This document shows positions 33,392-42,089 of a stretch of DNA of 45,139 nt, piece by piece; position 1 is the stretch's first letter; each line of letters starts with the position of its first letter. The notes under the pieces are model-generated. The model ran no database searches. It was not told the origin of the DNA and saw nothing but the letters and a program-made list of their open reading frames with translations. This DNA comes from Pseudomonadota bacterium. GTDB lineage: Bacteria > Pseudomonadota > Alphaproteobacteria > Acetobacterales > Acetobacteraceae. The stretch lies in contig JAJXWD010000021.1 in NCBI GenBank assembly GCA_021781835.1, positions 1 through 45,139 of the forward strand. Reading direction: 5' to 3'. A program made the position numbers and the translations under genes.

Positions 33392-34539
33392 TGCGTGAGC
33401 AAATGAATATTTCCCGGCCCAGCGAGCGGTTGCAAGTTGTCATCATCGGCAGCGGCATGATCGGGGATGTGCATCGCCGCGCGGCCATTTTGGCTGGGGG
33501 AGAGGTGGCGGGCGTCATGGCCTCGACGCCCGAGCGCTCCGATCTGGCGGCGGCGCGGTGGCGGACGCGGGCCGTTGCCAACCTGGCAGATCTGGCGAGG
33601 TTTGCCCCGGACATCGTGCATGTGTGCAGCCCCAACGCGCTGCATCTTGAGCATGTCAAGGCGGCTCTTGCCTGCGGAGCACATGTGATTTGTGAAAAGC
33701 CCCTGGCGATCGACGCCGCCTCCGCGCGCGATGTATGCGAAGCGGCGGCGGCGCGCGGCAAAATCGCCACGGTGCCGTTCGTCTACAGATTCCACCCGCT
33801 GATCCGCGAAATCAGAGCGCGCGTCCAGCAGGGGGAGTTTGGCAAATGGCACTTGCTGCACGGCAGTTATTTGCAGGACTGGCTGCTCTCCCCCCACGCG
33901 ACGAGCTGGCGGGTGAATTCAAAAATCGGCGGTGCGTCGCGGGCTTTCGCTGATATCGGCTCGCATTGGTGCGATCTGGTGGAGTTTGTCAGCGGCGAGA
34001 AAATCGCCGCGGTGATGGCGAGCATGACCACCACGATCCCGGAAAGGCCAGCCAATTCGGCGGCGACCTTTGGCGCCGAGCGGCCAACGGGCGAGACGAT
34101 GAAAGTGGATACCGAGGACGCCGCCGTGGTGACCTTCAAGACCGCGTCTGGTGTTCTGGGCGTGGTAACCATTTCGCAAATCTCGGCGGGGCGGAAAAAC
34201 CGGCTATGGTTCGAGCTTGACGGCGCCGAGAAATCGGTGGTGTTCGACCAGGAAAATCCAGAGACGATCTGGATCGGCTCGGAAGGTCCGGCCATGGTGG
34301 TGAACAGGGATCCCGCGCGCGGCGCCGAAGATCAGCGCCGCCTGTCGGTTTTGCCGCCCGGGCATCCGCAGGGCTATGCCCAATGTTTCGATAATTTTGT
34401 GAACGACACCTATGCGGCCGTTAAGGGCGAGCTTCATGACGGCCTGCCCTCGTTCGCGGATGGTTTGCGCTCGGCTCATATTGTCGAGGCGGTCATTCAA
34501 TCGGCGCGCGCGCGGCAGTGGGTGGATGTGAAAAGCTGA
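33391..34539 (+). CDS. Gfo/Idh/MocA-family NAD(P)-dependent sugar dehydrogenase
   Basis: A 382-residue oxidoreductase. The Rossmann motif IIGSGMIGDVH is at 18-28, EKPLA at 102-106 carries the catalytic Lys103, and D188-x3-H192 in DIGSHWCD supplies the second conserved pair. ATG 33391 overlaps the lactonase stop (TGATG). In 3-keto-sugar routes such enzymes interconvert glucose and 3-keto-glucose. Here the most economical role is reduction of released 3-keto-glucose to glucose, since the GMC enzyme can perform the first oxidation. It could instead be a second C3-oxidising enzyme. Confidence 0.9.
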   Translation: MREQMNISRPSERLQVVIIGSGMIGDVHRRAAILAGGEVAGVMASTPERSDLAAARWRTRAVANLADLARFAPDIVHVCSPNALHLEHVKAALACGAHVICEKPLAIDAASARDVCEAAAARGKIATVPFVYRFHPLIREIRARVQQGEFGKWHLLHGSYLQDWLLSPHATSWRVNSKIGGASRAFADIGSHWCDLVEFVSGEKIAAVMASMTTTIPERPANSAATFGAERPTGETMKVDTEDAAVVTFKTASGVLGVVTISQISAGRKNRLWFELDGAEKSVVFDQENPETIWIGSEGPAMVVNRDPARGAEDQRRLSVLPPGHPQGYAQCFDNFVNDTYAAVKGELHDGLPSFADGLRSAHIVEAVIQSARARQWVDVKS

Positions 34540-34575
34540 GTTGGCTTTTTTGAACAGGTAAACGAGGTTCAGATC

Positions 34576-35604
34576 ATGAGTTTGACAGCGCCGCCCGTGA
34601 CCTTGTTCACGGGCCAATGGGTGGACTTGCCCCTTGAGGAGGTCGCGGCGCTTGCCGCGGGGTGGGGGTATGATGGGCTGGAACTGGCCTGTTCGGGCGA
34701 GCATCTCGATGTCTGGCGCGCGGCCGAGGATGCAAATTATCTCGCCAGTCGCAAGGACATTCTCGATCGCCACGGTCTGAAACTGTTCGCGATTTCCAAC
34801 CATCTGGCCGGCCAGGCGGTTTGCGACGACCCGATCGATTTTCGCCACCAGGCGATTTTGCGCCCGCGGACCTGGGGAGATGGCGAGGCCGAGGCGGTGC
34901 GGCGCCGGGCGGCGGAGGAAATGGCGCTGACCGCCAGGGTGGCGAGGCAATTGGGGGTGGATATCGTGGTCGGTTTCACCGGCTCGAAAATCTGGCCTTA
35001 CGTCGCGATGTTTCCGCCTGTGCCTGGCCATGTCATCGATGAAGGCTATGAGGATTTCGCCCGCAGATGGCGGCCGATTTTGAATGTTTTCAGAAATGAA
35101 GGGGTAAGATTCGCCCACGAGGTTCACCCCGGAGAGATCGCCTATGATTACTGGAGCAGCGTGCGCGCGCTCGAAGCCCTGGACCACGACCCGGCCTTTG
35201 GCTTCAACTGGGACCCGTCTCATATGATGTGGCAAAACATCGATCCGGTTTCGTTCATCCATGATTTCCGTCAGCGCATTTATCATGTGGATTGCAAGGA
35301 CACGCGTCTGAAGCCGAAAAACGGCCGCTATGGGGTTTTGGGGTCGCATTTGCCGTGGGGAGATGCGCGCCGGGGCTGGGATTTCGTGTCGGTCGGGCAT
35401 GGCGATGTGCCATGGGAAGATGCGTTTCGGGCGCTGCGCTCCGCCGGATATGCCGGGCCGATTTCGATTGAGTGGGAAGATGCCGGCATGGACAGGCACC
35501 ATGGCGCGGCCGATGCGCTGCGCTACGTGAAATCATTATTGTGGAAGCTGCCGGCGCGCGGTTTCGATGCGGCGTTCGCGGAAAACGCCGCCACCGATCT
35601 GTGA
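34576..35604 (+). CDS. Sugar-phosphate isomerase/epimerase-like TIM barrel (possible 3-keto-glucal hydratase)
   Basis: A 342-residue AP_endonuc_2-fold protein. Likely metal ligands are E182/H184 in HEVHPGEIAYD, D213 in NWDPSHMMW, H237 in YHVDCKDT and E299/E301 in IEWED. It is only distantly similar by eye to the CGD alpha subunit. C-glycoside deglycosidases release a 3-keto-2-hydroxyglucal-type sugar that must be hydrated to 3-keto-glucose, and TIM-barrel hydratases of this fold do this in related 3-keto-glycoside pathways. I propose that role here. An isomerase of the IolE or hydroxypyruvate type is the alternative. GAGG precedes ATG 34576 at a normal distance. Confidence 0.82.
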   Translation: MSLTAPPVTLFTGQWVDLPLEEVAALAAGWGYDGLELACSGEHLDVWRAAEDANYLASRKDILDRHGLKLFAISNHLAGQAVCDDPIDFRHQAILRPRTWGDGEAEAVRRRAAEEMALTARVARQLGVDIVVGFTGSKIWPYVAMFPPVPGHVIDEGYEDFARRWRPILNVFRNEGVRFAHEVHPGEIAYDYWSSVRALEALDHDPAFGFNWDPSHMMWQNIDPVSFIHDFRQRIYHVDCKDTRLKPKNGRYGVLGSHLPWGDARRGWDFVSVGHGDVPWEDAFRALRSAGYAGPISIEWEDAGMDRHHGAADALRYVKSLLWKLPARGFDAAFAENAATDL

Positions 35605-35729
35605 CCAGGCCATGGAGCGCGGGAAGGATGTTAAATCATGTAGATATGAAACGATTTTCGCAATGATGCGGGTGGAGCACGGCGTGAGAATCCGCCCGTC
35701 GTAAAGAGGTGGAATTATGGGAGACAGAA

Positions 35730-37169
35730 ATGTTTAAGAAAATAAATGGTTCGGCCGCCATGATGCGGTCAATGTTGATGGCATCGGTGGCGATGGGGGC
35801 ATGGCATGGGGCGGCGTTCGCGGCCACTGCGTCGCAGGCGCCCCTGAAGCTGACGCTGACCTCGGATCAGAGCGCGAGCGTGCCCAAGGCCGCCCCCGCG
35901 GCGCCGCCGGTCGATGCGCTGTCGCCGACGATGTTTGGCTGGCGCCCGTGGCTGAACGCCCACGGGATCGACATGATGCTCGACGAAACCGATGAATTCG
36001 CCACGACGATTTCGAGCTATCGCAACCCCACGACCAACACCGGCCAATATTCCTGGTGGACCAACATAGACTGGGACAAGCTCGCGGGCATTCCGGGGTT
36101 TTCAACCCACACCATCATCGTTGGGCGTTATGGCAATGATTCCAGCCACAAGATCGGCGACGCGGTGAGTTCGAGCCAGGAGATTTACGGCTCGGGCGGC
36201 AATGTCTTCGCGCATCTCGTCGAGGCCTATGGCGAGGAATCCCTGTTTGACAACCGTGTCGATCTCGTGCTCGGCATCGAGCCGATGCTGTGGGATTTCG
36301 CCGGCGCCTATCTTCAGTGCAGCAACTTCATGAACGACGCGCTGTGCGGCAACCCGACCATCGGCTATGAAAACGGCCCCTATTCGGTGTTCCCCGATTG
36401 GAGCTACGCGGCGCGCATCCAGATCAGCCCGACCCCGACCACCTACATCAAGACCGGGCTGTTCTACACGCAGCAAAACATCTACCAGATCAATCACGGT
36501 TTCCGCAGCGGCTTCATGTTCGATGCCGCCCAGGTCAAGCGCCCGACCATTCCCGTGGAGCTGGGCTGGACGCCGGCTTTTGGCGCCGAGGCGCTGCCCG
36601 GCCATTACAAGGCGGGCGTCATTTTCGATGAAAACGTCCACCCGGATGATTATTACGACATCAACGGCAATGCCTGGGCGCAAACGGGCCTGCCCCCGCG
36701 TGAGGTGAAAAGCGCGCCGTCTGAATATATCATGGTCGATCAGATGTTCGTGCGCAACGGCCCCGGCCCGTTCAGCGGCTTGATCGGTTTTGCCAGCTAT
36801 TGGCACGATGCCGCCAACTGGTTCACGGTCGGGCTGGTTGACCATGGCTTCTGGTCGGCCCGGCCGGATGACGGCGCGGCGATCGGGTTTGTGTATGCCA
36901 TCATGCCGCCCGGCGTGCGCAAGACCGAGCAATTGCAGCAAAAGCTCGGCCTGCCGATCACGGGCGATGCCTATGGCCTGCCCTTCAACGGCAATGCCGT
37001 GACGGGGGTGCAAAGCACCTGGCCGATGCTGGAGCTGCAATACCAGATCCATGTCACGCGCGGCGTCACCGTCTCGCCGGATTTCCAGTATTATTTCCGG
37101 CCCAACGCCCAGTCCAATCTGCCGCCGGCGGCCTTTGTCGGCTTCAGAACCCACATCACCCTGTTTTAA
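35730..37169 (+). CDS. oprB: OprB-type carbohydrate-selective porin
   Basis: A 479-residue outer-membrane porin. The signal peptide is MFKKINGSAAMMRSMLMASVAMGAWHGAAFA in outline (1-31), with likely cleavage after AFA. The mature part shows many alternating aromatic/polar strands and OprB family stretches such as YSWWTNIDWDKLAG, GNVFAHLVEAYGEESLFDNRVDL and a C-terminal Phe (HITLF), the usual outer-membrane insertion signal. ATG 35730 follows GGGAGA at good spacing; a GTG 21 bases earlier would spoil the signal peptide. As last gene before a terminator, it probably admits the glycoside or sugar to the periplasm. Confidence 0.9.
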   Translation: MFKKINGSAAMMRSMLMASVAMGAWHGAAFAATASQAPLKLTLTSDQSASVPKAAPAAPPVDALSPTMFGWRPWLNAHGIDMMLDETDEFATTISSYRNPTTNTGQYSWWTNIDWDKLAGIPGFSTHTIIVGRYGNDSSHKIGDAVSSSQEIYGSGGNVFAHLVEAYGEESLFDNRVDLVLGIEPMLWDFAGAYLQCSNFMNDALCGNPTIGYENGPYSVFPDWSYAARIQISPTPTTYIKTGLFYTQQNIYQINHGFRSGFMFDAAQVKRPTIPVELGWTPAFGAEALPGHYKAGVIFDENVHPDDYYDINGNAWAQTGLPPREVKSAPSEYIMVDQMFVRNGPGPFSGLIGFASYWHDAANWFTVGLVDHGFWSARPDDGAAIGFVYAIMPPGVRKTEQLQQKLGLPITGDAYGLPFNGNAVTGVQSTWPMLELQYQIHVTRGVTVSPDFQYYFRPNAQSNLPPAAFVGFRTHITLF

Positions 37170-37177
37170 CCCAGGCG

Positions 37178-37206
37178 GGCCCGCCAGAGCATGGCGGGCC
37201 TTTTTT
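37178..37206 (+). terminator. Rho-independent terminator after the porin gene
   Basis: GGCCCGCCA-gagca-TGGCGGGCC is a perfect 9-bp stem directly followed by six Ts. It ends the GMC-to-porin transcription unit nine bases after the porin stop and insulates the ROK repressor gene. Confidence 0.92.
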
Positions 37207-37225
37207 GAGGCGCGCGGCTTGATTG

Positions 37226-37252
37226 TTCAAAAGATGAATATTATCTTTTAAA
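37226..37252. promoter_or_regulatory. Inverted repeat abutting the first ROK gene (autoregulatory operator)
   Basis: TTCAAAAGAT (37226-37235) and ATCTTTTAAA (37243-37252) are inverted with one mismatch around a 7-base spacer. The repeat ends one base before the ATG at 37254, so the ROK gene may be leaderless or have a very short leader. A repressor bound here would block its own start. Confidence 0.65.
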
Positions 37253-37253
37253 C

Positions 37254-38486
37254 ATGCCGTCAAAAACGCCAAAATCCGAACAAAAACCCGAAAAACGCCA
37301 AGCCGGGCGCGGTGCGCGCGCGGCCAACACGCATTTGATCGTCGAGGCGCTGCGCACGCTGGGGCCGCTGTCTCAGGCGATGATCGCCCGCCAGACGGGG
37401 CTATCCCCGGCCTCGGTCAACAACATCATCCATGCGCTCCGGCATGATCATGTGGTGTCGGTCGAGGCGATCAATGGCCGCGAGGCCCTGGTGCGGCTGG
37501 CCACGACCAAGGGCGCCGTGGCGTCTGTCACGGTCGGGCCGGAGGTGATGTCTGGGGCGCTGGTGTCGTTTGACCGCGAACGGCGGTTTGACGCGCTGTT
37601 GCGCCCGCCCGCCGGGCAGGCCGGCACATCGCCTGATATGGTGGTGGAGCTGCTGGAGGATTTGGCGCGCCAGGCGGGCATCGGCCTCGCCGATCTCACC
37701 GGGGTTGCCATCGCCATGCAGGCGCCCATCGAGCGGGGCAGCGGGGCGGTCACCTCCTGGGCGGCGAGCCGGCTGCCTTTATGGCGAGACATGGCGCTGC
37801 AACGCCATTTCGCGGCGGCGCTGGGCGTGCCGGTGATTGTCGATAACGACGCCAATCTGGCGGCGCTGGCGGAGTGGAGCTGGGGCGCCGGGCGCGGCTC
37901 GGAGGATTTTTTATATGTGATCTGTTCGGAGCAGATCGGCGGCGGGCTGATCATTGATGGCAAGATCTATCGTGGCGGCACCGGCATCGCCGGTGAGATC
38001 GGCCATATGGTGCTCACGGAGACGGGGCCGCTCTGTTTTTGCGGCAGCCGCGGCTGCTTGTCGGCCTATGCCTCCGAGCGGGCGATCTTGTCCAAGCTTC
38101 AGGTCTCGGAGAGCGCCAAGACCAGCTTGAAGGATGTCATCGCGAGCGCCCGCAATGGCGATGCCGCCTGCCAGCTGGTGTTGCACGAGGCCGGGCGGTC
38201 TCTGGGGCAGGCGCTGGCCAACGCCGCGCGGCTCATCGCGCCCAGCGTGATCTCGATCGGCGGCGAGCTGGGGGCGGCGGGGGCGTTTGTGTATGATGGC
38301 CTGCGCTCGGCGTTTGACGCGCCGAACATGAAGGCGATCACCGCCTCGATCCGGGTTTGCGTGGGTGAGCTGCCGGGCGACGCCACCTTGCTGGGCGGCG
38401 TCGCGGCGGTTTTGGCCTCGCTCGACAAGGGGCTGAGCGCCTTGCCGGGCTGGATGGAGCCGGCGCGCGCGCTCAGCGATAGATGA
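37254..38486 (+). CDS. ROK-family transcriptional repressor (NagC/XylR type)
   Basis: A 410-residue regulator. A basic tail is followed by a MarR-like winged helix (HLIVEALRTLGPLSQAMIARQTGLSPASVNNII, outlined, ~24-58), then a ROK sugar-binding domain. The domain shows VDNDANLAALAE, GEIGHMVL and the zinc motif CFCGSRGCL. It is read away from the glycoside operon and ends overlapping the opposite-strand kinase gene by 14 bases. The sugar-binding domain fits sensing glucose or a keto-sugar produced by the upstream operon. There is no typical ribosome binding site; an operator-like repeat occupies that place. Confidence 0.9.
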   Translation: MPSKTPKSEQKPEKRQAGRGARAANTHLIVEALRTLGPLSQAMIARQTGLSPASVNNIIHALRHDHVVSVEAINGREALVRLATTKGAVASVTVGPEVMSGALVSFDRERRFDALLRPPAGQAGTSPDMVVELLEDLARQAGIGLADLTGVAIAMQAPIERGSGAVTSWAASRLPLWRDMALQRHFAAALGVPVIVDNDANLAALAEWSWGAGRGSEDFLYVICSEQIGGGLIIDGKIYRGGTGIAGEIGHMVLTETGPLCFCGSRGCLSAYASERAILSKLQVSESAKTSLKDVIASARNGDAACQLVLHEAGRSLGQALANAARLIAPSVISIGGELGAAGAFVYDGLRSAFDAPNMKAITASIRVCVGELPGDATLLGGVAAVLASLDKGLSALPGWMEPARALSDR

Positions 38487-39189
38487 TGTCCATCTCCGGG
38501 CGCCACAGCTTGATGCCGCCTTGCAGGCCGGCGGCGTTGAGGGCGAGCGAGACGGTGCCGGGCAGTTCCTCGGCCGTGAAATGGCGGGCATTGCCGCCGC
38601 CCAGATAAAGATGGTCGAAATTGACCAGCGCGGCGCAACGGCCGATGGTGGTCAGCACATTTTGTTTCCAGGCCGCCATGCCGGCCTGGCGATAGGTGGC
38701 ATCGCCGACGAAATCGTCATAGCTCGGCGCCTCGCCCGCCGGGTGGCGGCCAAGCTCGATTTGCGGGGCGGGCACGCCGTCGCGGAACAGGGCAAAGCCC
38801 ATGCCGGTGCCAAGCGTCAGGGCCACCTCGATGCCGGCGCCCCGAATGACGCCAAGCCCGTGCATCGTGGCGTCGTTCGCCAGGCGGGCGGGGCGGCCGA
38901 AGCGGGCGGCGGCGAGGGCGGCGAGGTCGGTGCCATGCCAGACATCGGAGCCGAGATTGGGGGCGGTGAGGATGATGCCGCCCCGGATGGCGCCGGGGAA
39001 GCCGATCGAGAGCCGGTCAAACCCGCCGAGCGGGGCAACGAGCGTGGCGATGGCCTCCAGCACGGTTGCCGGCGGCGCGCCGGCGGGCGTGGGGCAGCGC
39101 ACGGGTTCGTGCGTCATCTCGCCTTGGGGGGTGAGCAGGGCGGCCTTGAGATAAGTCCCCCCGATATCGAGAGCGAGCGTGGTGGGCAT
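38473..39189 (-). CDS. ROK-family sugar kinase, polyphosphate-glucokinase-like
   Basis: A 238-residue cytosolic kinase that probably makes glucose-6-phosphate. The phosphate-binding start TLALDIGGTYLKAAL, catalytic Asp in ANDATMHGLG, and LTLGTGMGFALF loop are clear. The zinc-binding CxCGxxGC motif of ROK repressors is absent, and IELGRHPAGEAPSYDD replaces it as in PpgK-type enzymes, which may use polyphosphate or ATP. ATG 39189 has GGAGA six bases upstream; longer readings begin in low-complexity Pro/Ser sequence. It is divergent from the second ROK repressor, with a palindromic operator between them, and would link glucose release to the zwf operon. Confidence 0.87.
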   Translation of the reverse strand: MPTTLALDIGGTYLKAALLTPQGEMTHEPVRCPTPAGAPPATVLEAIATLVAPLGGFDRLSIGFPGAIRGGIILTAPNLGSDVWHGTDLAALAAARFGRPARLANDATMHGLGVIRGAGIEVALTLGTGMGFALFRDGVPAPQIELGRHPAGEAPSYDDFVGDATYRQAGMAAWKQNVLTTIGRCAALVNFDHLYLGGGNARHFTAEELPGTVSLALNAAGLQGGIKLWRPEMDIIYR

Positions 39190-39278
39190 GATGGTCTCCG
39201 AAGGGGCGGCTTGGTTTGGTTGTGATGTCCGCGGCTTTGCCGGACGGGTTTTGGACGGTGACGTGGGCGTTGGCACAA

Positions 39279-39301
39279 TATTTTTTAGTGTCTAAATAAT
39301 A
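39279..39301. promoter_or_regulatory. Nested inverted repeats between kinase and second ROK gene
   Basis: TATTTTTTAG-tgt-CTAAATAATA (39279-39301) is a 9-of-10 inverted repeat. It is embedded in a wider pair, GGACGGT (39253-39259) and ACCGTCC (39301-39307). It sits in the divergent promoter region of the kinase and ROK repressor, a natural operator for that repressor. Confidence 0.65.
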
Positions 39302-39368
39302 CCGTCCGGCGGCGCGGGCTGTCAATCGTCAATTGCGTGCCCAGCGGTGATCGGCTACGGATCACGGC

Positions 39369-40538
39369 GTGATTTCAAAGAAAAAGCTTAATTCCGCGGC
39401 CATCCGCCGGGCCAATACGGCGCGGGTTTTTCATGCCATACGCCAGCAGCCCGGGCTGTCGCCACGGGGGCTGGGGCAGCTTACCGGCATAGATGGCGCG
39501 ACGCTTTCCATCATTCTCGGCCAGCTTGAGCAAGACGGGCTGCTGATCCGCGACACCGCGGCCGCGACCGGCCATTCCGGGCGGCCGAAATCCCTGCTGT
39601 CGATCGACGCCAAGGCCCGGCTGATGGCGGGGGTGGCGCTGGAGGTGGATGAGATCCAGATTTTGATCGCCGGTTTAACGGGGGCGCGGCTGGCGGTGCT
39701 GTCCGTGCCCGGCTGCCCGACGCCCGAGGGCGCGGCCGGGGCGATCAAAGCGGGGATTTTGGCCTTGCTCAAGCAGCTTGGGCTGGCGCGCAAAAGCCTG
39801 GCGTGCATTGGGGTTGGCGTGCCGGGGCTGGTGGGGGCGGATGGCCGGCTCGTGCTCGCCCCCGCTTTGGCCTGGCGCGACGTTGATTTCGCCGGCCTGT
39901 TGTCGGCCGCGCTGGGCGTGCCGGCCTATCTCGAAAACGACACAAACGTCGCCGCCGCCGCCGAGCATCTGTTTGGCGGCAGCCAGAACGTGGCCAATTT
40001 TGTCTATATTTCCGGTAATTCGGGGTTGGGCGGCGGGTTATATCTCGGGGGCGGCATCTATCGCGGCCCGCGCGGGCTGGCCGGCGAGCTTGGGCACATG
40101 AAGCTGGTGCCCAATGGCCGCCTGTGCGCGTGCGGGGGGCATGGCTGTCTGCAAACCTATGTTTCCGGCCACGCGATTTTGCAGCGCGTGGCCGAATCGG
40201 GCAGCCCGGCGGCGGATATGTCGGTGGTCCGGGCGCGGGCACTCGCGGGCGATGACAAGCTCCGCGCCATTCTCGCCGAAGCCGGCGAGGCGCTGGGGCT
40301 CGGGCTGGCCAGCCTCGCCAATCTTCTGGCGCCCGAGCGCATTGTGCTGGGCGGCAGCCTGGCCGGCCTCGCGGCGTTTTTGCTGCCCTCCTGCCGGCAG
40401 GTTTTCAACGCCAATGCCATGCCCGGAATCGCGGGGGATGTCGCGATCACGGTCTCGGAACTCGATGCCTTCGCCATCCCCATGGGGGGCGTGGCCCTGG
40501 CCTTGCAACGGCTTTTTGACGATCCAGGCTTTTTTTAA
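39369..40538 (+). CDS. Second ROK-family transcriptional repressor
   Basis: A 389-residue regulator. The winged helix is ARVFHAIRQQPGLSPRGLGQLTGIDGATLSIIL in outline (~18-50). It is followed by the ROK domain with ENDTNVAAAAE, the SGNSGLGGGLYLGG loop, GELGHMKL and zinc motif CACGGHGCL. The start is GTG 39369, with GGATC upstream. It directly precedes zwf-pgl-edd-eda (84-base gap) and is divergent from the kinase gene, so it probably regulates glucose phosphorylation and the Entner-Doudoroff genes. It is only moderately similar by eye to the ROK repressor at 37254, so they are unlikely to be a recent duplication. Confidence 0.9.
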   Translation: MISKKKLNSAAIRRANTARVFHAIRQQPGLSPRGLGQLTGIDGATLSIILGQLEQDGLLIRDTAAATGHSGRPKSLLSIDAKARLMAGVALEVDEIQILIAGLTGARLAVLSVPGCPTPEGAAGAIKAGILALLKQLGLARKSLACIGVGVPGLVGADGRLVLAPALAWRDVDFAGLLSAALGVPAYLENDTNVAAAAEHLFGGSQNVANFVYISGNSGLGGGLYLGGGIYRGPRGLAGELGHMKLVPNGRLCACGGHGCLQTYVSGHAILQRVAESGSPAADMSVVRARALAGDDKLRAILAEAGEALGLGLASLANLLAPERIVLGGSLAGLAAFLLPSCRQVFNANAMPGIAGDVAITVSELDAFAIPMGGVALALQRLFDDPGFF

Positions 40539-40622
40539 AGGCCACCGCAAAAACCGCTTTACCGGGACGGCGATTTCCCCTATTTTTTCGACCATTAAAA
40601 TAATCAGGCAGGATCGTTGTTC

Positions 40623-42089
40623 ATGACCAGTCGGGTGATTCCGGTATCGCCGTTCGTGTTGGTTGTTTTTGGCGCCACGGGCGATCTGGCCCGTCGGAAG
40701 CTTTTGCCGGCGATGTTCCACCGCGACGCGGCGGGGCAGTTGCCCGAGGCGGCGACGATCATCGGGGCGGCCCGCGCGCATCTCGATGATGCGGGCTTCA
40801 TCGCCCAGGCGCGCGCCGCGCTCATTGAGCATGTGCCGGCGGGTGAGCGCGACGAGGCGGTGCTCGCCCGTTTCCTGGCCCGGCTTCGCTATGTGGCGGT
40901 GGATGCCACGGGCGAGGCGGGCTGGGGCGAGCTGGCGGCGCTGGTCGCGCAGGCGGCGGAGCGTGTGAGCGTGTTTTACCTCGCCACCGGCCCGGCCTTG
41001 TTCGGCCCCATTTGCGAGCGTCTGGCGCGGTTTGGGCTCAATGGCCCGCTGGCGCGCGTGGTGGTGGAGAAGCCGGTCGGCAAGGATGGCGCCTCGGCGC
41101 GCGCGGTGAACGAGGCCATCGGCGCGGCCTTTCCGGAGGAGCGCGTCTATCGCATCGATCATTATCTCGGCAAGGAGACGGTGCAGAACCTGATGGCGCT
41201 GCGCTTCGCCAACGGTCTGTTCGAGCCGCTCTGGAACGCCGCCCATATCGACCATGTGCAGATCACGGTGGCCGAATCCATAGGCTGCGAGGGCAGGGCT
41301 GGCTATTACGACACCGCCGGCGCGCTGCGCGACATGGTGCAAAACCACATGCTCCAGCTGCTCTGCCTGGTGGCCATGGAGCCGCCCGCCCGGCTCGATG
41401 CCGACGAGGTGCGCGATGAGAAGCTGAAAATCCTGCGCGCGCTCAAGCCCGTGGGCGCCCAGGAATGGGTGCGCGGCCAGTACCGCGCCGGGGCCTCGGC
41501 GGGCGGGCCGGTCAAGGGCTATCTCGAGGAGCTGGGCTCCGAGGAGAGCGCCACCGAAACCTTCGTGGCGCTCAAGGCGGGTGTGGAGACTTGGCGCTGG
41601 GCGGGGGTGCCGTTTTATTTGCGCACCGGCAAGCGCCTGGCCGAGCGCGTGTCCGAGATCGTGGTGTCCTTCCGCCCCATTCCGCACTCGGCCTTCGCGC
41701 CTTCGGCTGGGCCGATCGCGGCCAACCGCCTGGTCATTCGCCTGCAACCCGATGAAGGCGTCAAGCTGTTCATCATGATCAAGGATCCCGGCCCCGGCGG
41801 CATGCGCCTGCGCGAGGTGCCGCTGGATATGAGCTTCTCGGCCGCCTTCAACGCCCGCAACCCCGATGCCTATGAGCGCCTGGTGCTCGATGTGGTGCGC
41901 GGCAACCAAACCCTGTTCATGCGCCGCGACGAGGTGGAAGCGGCCTGGGCCTGGATCGACCCGATTTTGGATGCCTGGAGTGCCCAGGCCGAACCTCCCA
42001 AACCCTACACCGCCGGCACCTGGGGCCCGAGCGCGGCGATCGCCCTGATCGAGCGCGACGGCCGCACGTGGGTTGATGGCGCGCCATGA
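40623..42089 (+). CDS. zwf: Glucose-6-phosphate 1-dehydrogenase
   Basis: A 488-residue enzyme oxidising glucose-6-phosphate to 6-phosphogluconolactone. The coenzyme motif FGATGDLARRKL is at 16-27, and the active-site signature RIDHYLGKE is at 177-185. The VVEKPVGKDGASA loop is also intact. ATG 40623 is chosen over the in-frame TTG six bases upstream because family N-termini are short here. Its stop overlaps the pgl start (ATGA). The operon zwf-pgl-edd-eda contains every step from glucose-6-phosphate to pyruvate plus glyceraldehyde-3-phosphate. Confidence 0.97.
   Translation: MTSRVIPVSPFVLVVFGATGDLARRKLLPAMFHRDAAGQLPEAATIIGAARAHLDDAGFIAQARAALIEHVPAGERDEAVLARFLARLRYVAVDATGEAGWGELAALVAQAAERVSVFYLATGPALFGPICERLARFGLNGPLARVVVEKPVGKDGASARAVNEAIGAAFPEERVYRIDHYLGKETVQNLMALRFANGLFEPLWNAAHIDHVQITVAESIGCEGRAGYYDTAGALRDMVQNHMLQLLCLVAMEPPARLDADEVRDEKLKILRALKPVGAQEWVRGQYRAGASAGGPVKGYLEELGSEESATETFVALKAGVETWRWAGVPFYLRTGKRLAERVSEIVVSFRPIPHSAFAPSAGPIAANRLVIRLQPDEGVKLFIMIKDPGPGGMRLREVPLDMSFSAAFNARNPDAYERLVLDVVRGNQTLFMRRDEVEAAWAWIDPILDAWSAQAEPPKPYTAGTWGPSAAIALIERDGRTWVDGAP

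Noticed and set aside
35629-35667. 12-codon ORF between the TIM-barrel and porin genes
   Set aside because: Too short, with no overlap to the porin start and no sign of conservation visible here.
40038-41909. 623-codon antisense frame over the second ROK gene and zwf
   Set aside because: Mirror of well-conserved zwf codons; composition is low-complexity and there is no recognisable motif.
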